In this document: positions 6,795-10,210 of the stretch, piece by piece | Layout of the letters: the number at the start of each line of letters is the position of its first letter | Position numbering within the stretch: position 1 is the first letter of the stretch | Origin: Chloroflexota bacterium | GTDB lineage: Bacteria; Chloroflexota; UBA5177; JANWHV01 | Length of the DNA: 10,210 bases | Reading direction: 5' to 3' | Assembly: GCA_028287725.1 (NCBI GenBank) | Contig: JAQBPC010000699.1 | Coordinates: 1 to 10,210, forward strand | Notes under the pieces: generated by a model | Seen by the model: the letters and a program-made list of their open reading frames with translations, nothing else | Told to the model about the DNA's origin: nothing | The model's database searches: none | Made by a program: the position numbers and the translations under genes

Positions 6795-7070
6795 ACGTAT
6801 ACAGTTGGACCCATGGGGCCGCCGCTGTGCCCAGTTCCGTGCGACGTAGATAGGGTAAGCGTCGTGCTTGAACCGTGCAATGCCATCGTCTTTGCAACAG
6901 GCAGTGTGGCCGTTGCGGCACATTTATCACACACCCTGCCGCTGAAGGGGTAGCTTCGCACTCCAGAACCGGGACTGTGCAAGCGCTACGACCGATCCTT
7001 GAACGGCCAATGAGGTCATGGAGCAGGGAAGGAGGGTAGGCCCGAGAACGGCAAGACGCCGGTTTGGACA
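6795..7070 (+). pseudogene. Remnant of a GntR-family regulator gene (internal deletion, nonsense codon)
   Basis: This stretch aligns with the 3' quarter of the intact gntR gene (from about 9592) at a steady offset of about 2,795 bases. In frame it gives DVDRVSVVLEPCNAIVFATG, against DVDRVNAVLAQADAVVYATG in the intact protein, followed by a matching H..H..P pattern. About 17 of 37 residues agree between D264 and Y300. Codon Y300 of the intact gene corresponds to TAG at 6951-6953. The alignment continues beyond it with frame decay, into a shared leader before the solute-binding gene. The N-terminal DNA-binding part and most of the effector domain are gone: the homology jumps from the promoter/operator straight to the C-terminus, a deletion of about 770 bases. 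An ATG at 6813 could open a 46-codon frame ending at the TAG, but it has no good ribosome site. The right-hand boundary is approximate. Confidence 0.75.
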
Positions 7071-7136
7071 CGTGCGACACGGCGAACTTATTCGCTATCT
7101 ATGTAACAAAAGGTCCATCACGGAGAGGTGCAGTTA

Positions 7137-8696
7137 ATGAACCTTCATGGTCGGATTCCTTTTACAGGCCGTTTGGGCGCCATCACATTACTATCAGCCC
7201 TGGCGCTTGGCGGCGCCGTGCCGGCGGCGCAACATGCGCGCGCGGCAAGCTCAAAAAACACTCTGTCCATTGGCTGGTCCGTCGAAACCAAGACGCTCGA
7301 TGCAGCAGGAAACGCCCAGAATCCCGATATTTGGGTGATGAACAATATCTACGACCAGCTGATTCGCATCGGGCCTGACGGCACCACGCTCACGCCGGAC
7401 CTGGCGACAAGCTGGAATGTCAGCAAGGACGCCACCGTCTATACCTTCCACCTGCGCAAGAACGTCGTCTTCCAGGACGGTACGAAACTGACGGCATCGG
7501 ATGTCAAGTTCTGCCTCGATCGCGCGCGCGGTCCCAAGCAACTATGGTCCTGGACGCTTGGGGCGATCAAGAATGTCGCGGCGCCCGATCCCTTGACGGT
7601 GACGGTAACGCTCAAGCACCCCTGGGGCCCTTTCCTCTCCGACGTGGCGCTCTTCGATACCGGCATCTACCCGCAGGCCTACTTCAAGAAGGTGGGCGCC
7701 AGCGGCATGGCCTCGCATCCCGTCGGCACCGGCCCCTACGCCCTCGACCAGTGGCAGAAGGGCCAGTATCTGCGGCTGAAGAAGAACACGCAGTACTGGG
7801 ACGCCGCCAAATACCCCATGCAGGCCGTGGAGTTCGATCTCATCCCCAACGACAACACCCGGCTGCTCAAGGTCCAGGCCGGCGAGCTGGACGTCGACAA
7901 CGTGCTGCCGTACAACCTGATTGCCCAGGTTCAGGGGACCGGCTCCGCACAGGTACAGATCAATAAGTCCACGGAGACCAACTATTTCACCTTCAACACG
8001 AAGATGAAGCCGTTTGGCGACATCAAGGTACGCCAGGCGATCAGTCACGCGATCAATCGCGCGGCGATCGTAAAGGCCGTGCTGTACGGGCATGGCACGC
8101 CGGCCAACTCGTTCCTGCCGGCCGGCGCCATCGACTACAACCCGAACATCCCGGTGCCGACCTACGACATGGCGCTGGCCAAGAAGTTGCTCTCCCAGTC
8201 ATCGGTGCCGCATGGCTTCAACATGACCATGGAGGTGCCCAGCGGTGATAGTATCGCCAACGCGGAGGCACAGATCCTTCAAAGCGAGCTGGCGCCTCTT
8301 GGCATCAAGTTAAGTCTGCAGCAGGTGGATCCGACCACGTTGTTTAACCAGCAGCAGGTCGGCAAATATCACTTCACCACCAACCTGTGGACCAACGATA
8401 TTCCCGACCCTGACGAGCTCGTATCGTTCTCCGTTGACTACACGCAGGGCGCCTTCTCCTTCTACACGTGGTACAACAATCCCACGTTGGTCTCGCTCTC
8501 GCATCAGGCCGAGCAGTCCAATGACAACGCGACGCGCCAGAAGCTGTACTTCCAAATTCAGCAAATCTGGGCGAATGACCAGCCGTTCATCGCGCTCTAT
8601 TACAGCCCCTTCGTCAACGCCGTGGGCAAATCGGTCCATGGCTTCAGCGAAAACCCGCTTGGTTATTTCAACCTACAGGGCGTGACCAAGGGATAA
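7137..8696 (+). CDS. ABC transporter solute-binding protein, family 5 (peptide type), copy 1
   Basis: A complete 519-residue extracytoplasmic binding protein of the SBP_bac_5 family, which delivers oligopeptides, dipeptides or sometimes metals and sugars to an ABC importer. Residues 1-37 are a signal peptide (GRLGAITLLSALALGGAVPA, ending near ARA-AS) with no lipobox cysteine. Family hallmarks follow: NNIYDQLIRI, LTPDLATSWNVS, YTFHLRKNVVFQDGTKLTASDVKF (about 71-125), then HPVGTGPY and KVRQAISHAINRAAIV. The C-terminus is intact (NLQGVTKG). The ATG at 7137 has GGAGAGG about 8 bases upstream; the in-frame GTG at 7128 would be almost on top of that site. The gene is preceded by a decayed gntR and followed by a strong hairpin, so it is probably transcribed alone. 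The adjacent divergent M55 peptidase suggests peptide substrates. Confidence 0.9.
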   Translation: MNLHGRIPFTGRLGAITLLSALALGGAVPAAQHARAASSKNTLSIGWSVETKTLDAAGNAQNPDIWVMNNIYDQLIRIGPDGTTLTPDLATSWNVSKDATVYTFHLRKNVVFQDGTKLTASDVKFCLDRARGPKQLWSWTLGAIKNVAAPDPLTVTVTLKHPWGPFLSDVALFDTGIYPQAYFKKVGASGMASHPVGTGPYALDQWQKGQYLRLKKNTQYWDAAKYPMQAVEFDLIPNDNTRLLKVQAGELDVDNVLPYNLIAQVQGTGSAQVQINKSTETNYFTFNTKMKPFGDIKVRQAISHAINRAAIVKAVLYGHGTPANSFLPAGAIDYNPNIPVPTYDMALAKKLLSQSSVPHGFNMTMEVPSGDSIANAEAQILQSELAPLGIKLSLQQVDPTTLFNQQQVGKYHFTTNLWTNDIPDPDELVSFSVDYTQGAFSFYTWYNNPTLVSLSHQAEQSNDNATRQKLYFQIQQIWANDQPFIALYYSPFVNAVGKSVHGFSENPLGYFNLQGVTKG

Positions 8697-8720
8697 TCGC
8701 ACTCTCCGGTTATTCTGTCG

Positions 8721-8751
8721 CTGATGGCCGGCGTTCTACGCCGGCCATCAG
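8721..8751 (+). terminator. Perfect hairpin terminator after solute-binding gene copy 1
   Basis: A 13-base arm (8721-8733) is perfectly complementary to 8739-8751 around a TTCTA loop. It starts 24 bases after the stop codon and precedes the promoter of the next module. No T tract follows. Confidence 0.75.
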
Positions 8752-8776
8752 TCGTTACGGGTCCGGCCTGTGCATA

Positions 8777-8806
8777 TTGACGCGGCTACTGTACTGGTGT
8801 TATAAA
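8777..8806 (+). promoter_or_regulatory. Sigma70-type promoter of gntR (module copy 2)
   Basis: TTGACG (8777-8782) and TATAAA (8801-8806) with an 18-base spacer. The predicted start near 8813 leaves a leader of about 35 bases before gntR. It is preceded by the terminator of copy 1 and mirrors the promoter at 6747. Confidence 0.7.
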
Positions 8807-8818
8807 TCGCCATAACAC
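8797..8818 (+). promoter_or_regulatory. Putative GntR operator, copy 2 (autoregulatory)
   Basis: A perfect 7-base inverted repeat, GTGTTAT (8797-8803) and ATAACAC (8812-8818), with the 8-base spacer AAATCGCC. It covers the -10 element and the likely start site. GntR repressors typically bind short palindromes at their own promoters, and occupancy here should block RNA polymerase. The second copy lies at 6767. Confidence 0.65.
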
Positions 8819-8847
8819 CGCGACGTGTCGAGCGAGGGATTTAGGCT

Positions 8848-9870
8848 ATGACGCTGCGCGTCTCACTTGACCGCGACCTGCCTGTATCTATCAGCACGCA
8901 ACTAAAGGGCCAAATCGAGTATGGGATCGTCTCCGGGGTGTTGAAACCAGGGGAGCAGTTGCCGTCGGTACGCGAACTGTCGGCGGCGGAGGGCATCGCG
9001 CACGTCACGGTGAGCCATGTCTACAGCGCGCTCAAGCGCGAGGGTCTGATCGTCATGCGGCCTGGCATGGGAACGTACGTTGCTGGTGATGGTGAGGGGC
9101 ATCGCGCCGGGCAGAGTTTGGGTGAGTTGCAGCGGTTGGTCGACACGGCCGTGGTGCATGCACTGGAGCGAGGGTTCACGCCAGTGCAAATTAGCCGAAT
9201 GCTGACGGCACGCCTCGCAAGCAGGCAGGCACGCCGGTTGATCGTCGCACTGGTCGGGGTGTTTGGGCATGCCACGGAGGTCTATGCGCGCGAGCTGCAT
9301 TCTTTGCTAGACGATATTAATCCGGATGTGGCGCCGTACACGATAGAGCGGTTGCATGCAGGCGGTGAGGAGCGCTCGCGAGTTTGTGAAGCCGATCTTA
9401 TTCTGACCATTGCAAACAGAGTAAAAGAAGTACAGACGATGCTTCCCCGGAAGCACCCTCCACTACGCGGTCTCACGTTTGTGGCGCACCCCGAGACTGT
9501 ACGTCAGCTTCAGGCATTGCCTGAAAATCTGCAGCTTGGCGTCATCAGCACCTTCGCCGAGTTCTTGCCGACCATGTTACGAGGCATCACTACGTATGCG
9601 CGTTTGTCGCAGGGGCCGCAGTGCGCGGTTCTCTCCGATGTGGATCGAGTGAACGCTGTGCTGGCACAGGCCGATGCCGTCGTATATGCCACGGGCAGCG
9701 GATCCGTTGTGAACCATGTACGGCATAGCGTGCCGGTGATTGAGTATCTACACGCTCCGGAACCGTCGAGTGTGGCAGCGTTACGTCCATTATTGGAACA
9801 TTTGACGGTATCAAGGAGCGGAGAAGGGAGGTATGCGCGGGAGTGGAAAGAGGCTAGCAAAATAGGGTAG
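8848..9870 (+). CDS. GntR-family transcriptional regulator with an unassigned alpha/beta effector domain
   Basis: A 340-residue cytoplasmic DNA-binding protein. Residues about 10-80 form the GntR winged helix-turn-helix: QLKGQIEYGIVSGVLKPGEQ, LPSVRELSAAEGIAHVTVSH, VYSALKREGLIVMRPGMGTYV. A helical linker (about 90-128) follows. The C-terminal domain (about 130-325) has alternating strands and helices (RRLIVALVGVFGHATEVYAR, ADLILTIANRVKEV, LTFVAHPETV, LQLGVISTFAEF, ADAVVYATGSG). I cannot place it with confidence in the FCD, UTRA, YtrA or MocR classes; it looks like a Rossmann-type or periplasmic-binding-type sensor. The ATG at 8848 follows GAGGGA. The solute-binding gene starts 65 bases downstream with no hairpin between, so the two form an operon. 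A decayed paralogue lies at 6795. Confidence 0.87.
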   Translation: MTLRVSLDRDLPVSISTQLKGQIEYGIVSGVLKPGEQLPSVRELSAAEGIAHVTVSHVYSALKREGLIVMRPGMGTYVAGDGEGHRAGQSLGELQRLVDTAVVHALERGFTPVQISRMLTARLASRQARRLIVALVGVFGHATEVYARELHSLLDDINPDVAPYTIERLHAGGEERSRVCEADLILTIANRVKEVQTMLPRKHPPLRGLTFVAHPETVRQLQALPENLQLGVISTFAEFLPTMLRGITTYARLSQGPQCAVLSDVDRVNAVLAQADAVVYATGSGSVVNHVRHSVPVIEYLHAPEPSSVAALRPLLEHLTVSRSGEGRYAREWKEASKIG

Positions 9871-9935
9871 GCGTCGGCCGTCGGTCGAATTTTGTCGTAT
9901 CGCAACAATTTGAACCATCTAGAAAAGGTGCGTTA

Positions 9936-10210
9936 GTGATCCATCGTCGGATTCCTTCTCCACGTCGTTTGGGTGCCGTTGCATTATTATCGACTCTCGC
10001 GCTTGGTGGGGCCATGCCGGCCGCGCAACACGTGCGCGCGGCAAGCGCCAGCAATACATTGACCATCGGCTGGTCCATCGAAACCAAAACGCTCGATGCC
10101 GCCGGAAACGCCCAGAATCCCGATATTTGGGTGATGAACAATATCTACGACCAGCTGATTCGCATCGGGCCTGACGGCACCACGCTCACGCCGGACCTGG
10201 CGACAAGCTG
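9936..10210 (+). CDS. ABC transporter solute-binding protein, family 5, copy 2 (5' part; runs off window)
   Basis: The first 91 codons are visible, paralogous to the gene at 7137. The signal peptide (RLGAVALLSTLALGGAMPA ... ARA-AS type, here VRAAS) is followed by NTLTIGWSIETKTLDAAG and then residues identical to copy 1 up to LTPDLATS. The start is a GTG at 9936, aligned to the ATG of copy 1 and preceded by AAAAGG; no in-frame ATG lies near. The first part is about 80% identical in DNA to copy 1, but from 10104 to the window end all 107 bases are identical to 7308-7414. The gene is downstream of, and probably co-transcribed with, gntR. Whether the rest of the gene is intact cannot be seen. Confidence 0.85.
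   Translation, partial: MIHRRIPSPRRLGAVALLSTLALGGAMPAAQHVRAASASNTLTIGWSIETKTLDAAGNAQNPDIWVMNNIYDQLIRIGPDGTTLTPDLATS

Larger units (their letters stand above)
6746..8696 (+). repeat. Tandem module, copy 1 (promoter/operator, gntR remnant, solute-binding gene)
   Basis: This copy aligns with 8776 to the window end. The offset is 2,030 bases at the promoter/operator and about 2,795-2,800 from the gntR remnant onward; the difference is the deletion inside gntR. Sequence to the left of the two promoters shows no similarity, so the duplicated unit begins at or just before the promoter. Copy 2 is incomplete in this window. Confidence 0.7.

Noticed and set aside
7542..8093. A 183-codon open frame on the minus strand inside the solute-binding gene, and a similar short antisense frame present in both gene copies
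   Set aside because: These are mirror frames of conserved coding sequence. Their presence in both copies follows from the duplication, not from independent function.

Overview
The window is about 10.2 kb of GC-rich bacterial DNA with standard bacterial gene structure: Shine-Dalgarno sites, tight intergenic spaces and hairpin terminators. I cannot fix the phylum from the sequence alone. Signal peptides without a lipobox, a DUF5666 repeat protein, an early-branching PfkB kinase and a family 5 solute-binding protein beside an M55 peptidase fit a Chloroflexota-like or related heterotroph, but this is a weak inference. I see no tRNA, rRNA, CRISPR array, transposase or phage gene.

Left part (1-3706). 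A PfkB-type sugar/nucleoside kinase runs off the left edge on the minus strand. A long inverted repeat (691-754) separates it from a membrane-anchored protein with three DUF5666-like repeats (845-1969, minus). A divergent intergenic region (1970-2316) holds five tandem 11-bp repeats closely resembling a PhoB/OmpR-type box, and then a secreted two-domain protein (2317-3639, plus). That gene converges on the next block across a hairpin terminator.

Middle part (3707-6565, all minus). Read in the direction of transcription, the block encodes an M55 D-aminopeptidase (DppA family), a 380-base gap with no convincing gene, an AhpD/carboxymuconolactone decarboxylase-like protein, and a metal-dependent amidohydrolase.

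Right part (6566-10210, plus). This is the most informative region. It holds two tandem copies of one module: sigma70-type promoter, overlapping palindromic operator, GntR-family regulator, family 5 solute-binding protein. Copy 2 (8777 onward) has an intact gntR and a solute-binding gene cut off by the window end. Copy 1 (6747-8696) has a near-identical promoter/operator and a complete solute-binding gene. Its gntR has lost roughly 770 bases and survives only as a C-terminal remnant with a nonsense codon. The operator, GTGTTAT-N8-ATAACAC, is placed to autoregulate gntR and to let the surviving GntR control the orphaned copy 1 solute-binding gene in trans. The two solute-binding genes are about 80% identical at their 5' ends and then become exactly identical for the last 107 readable bases, which suggests gene conversion or recent recombination.

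Working model: the M55 peptidase and the solute-binding proteins handle (D-)peptides, as dppA and dppE do in Bacillus subtilis, under a dedicated GntR repressor. The permease and ATPase genes are not in the window and would be expected further right.
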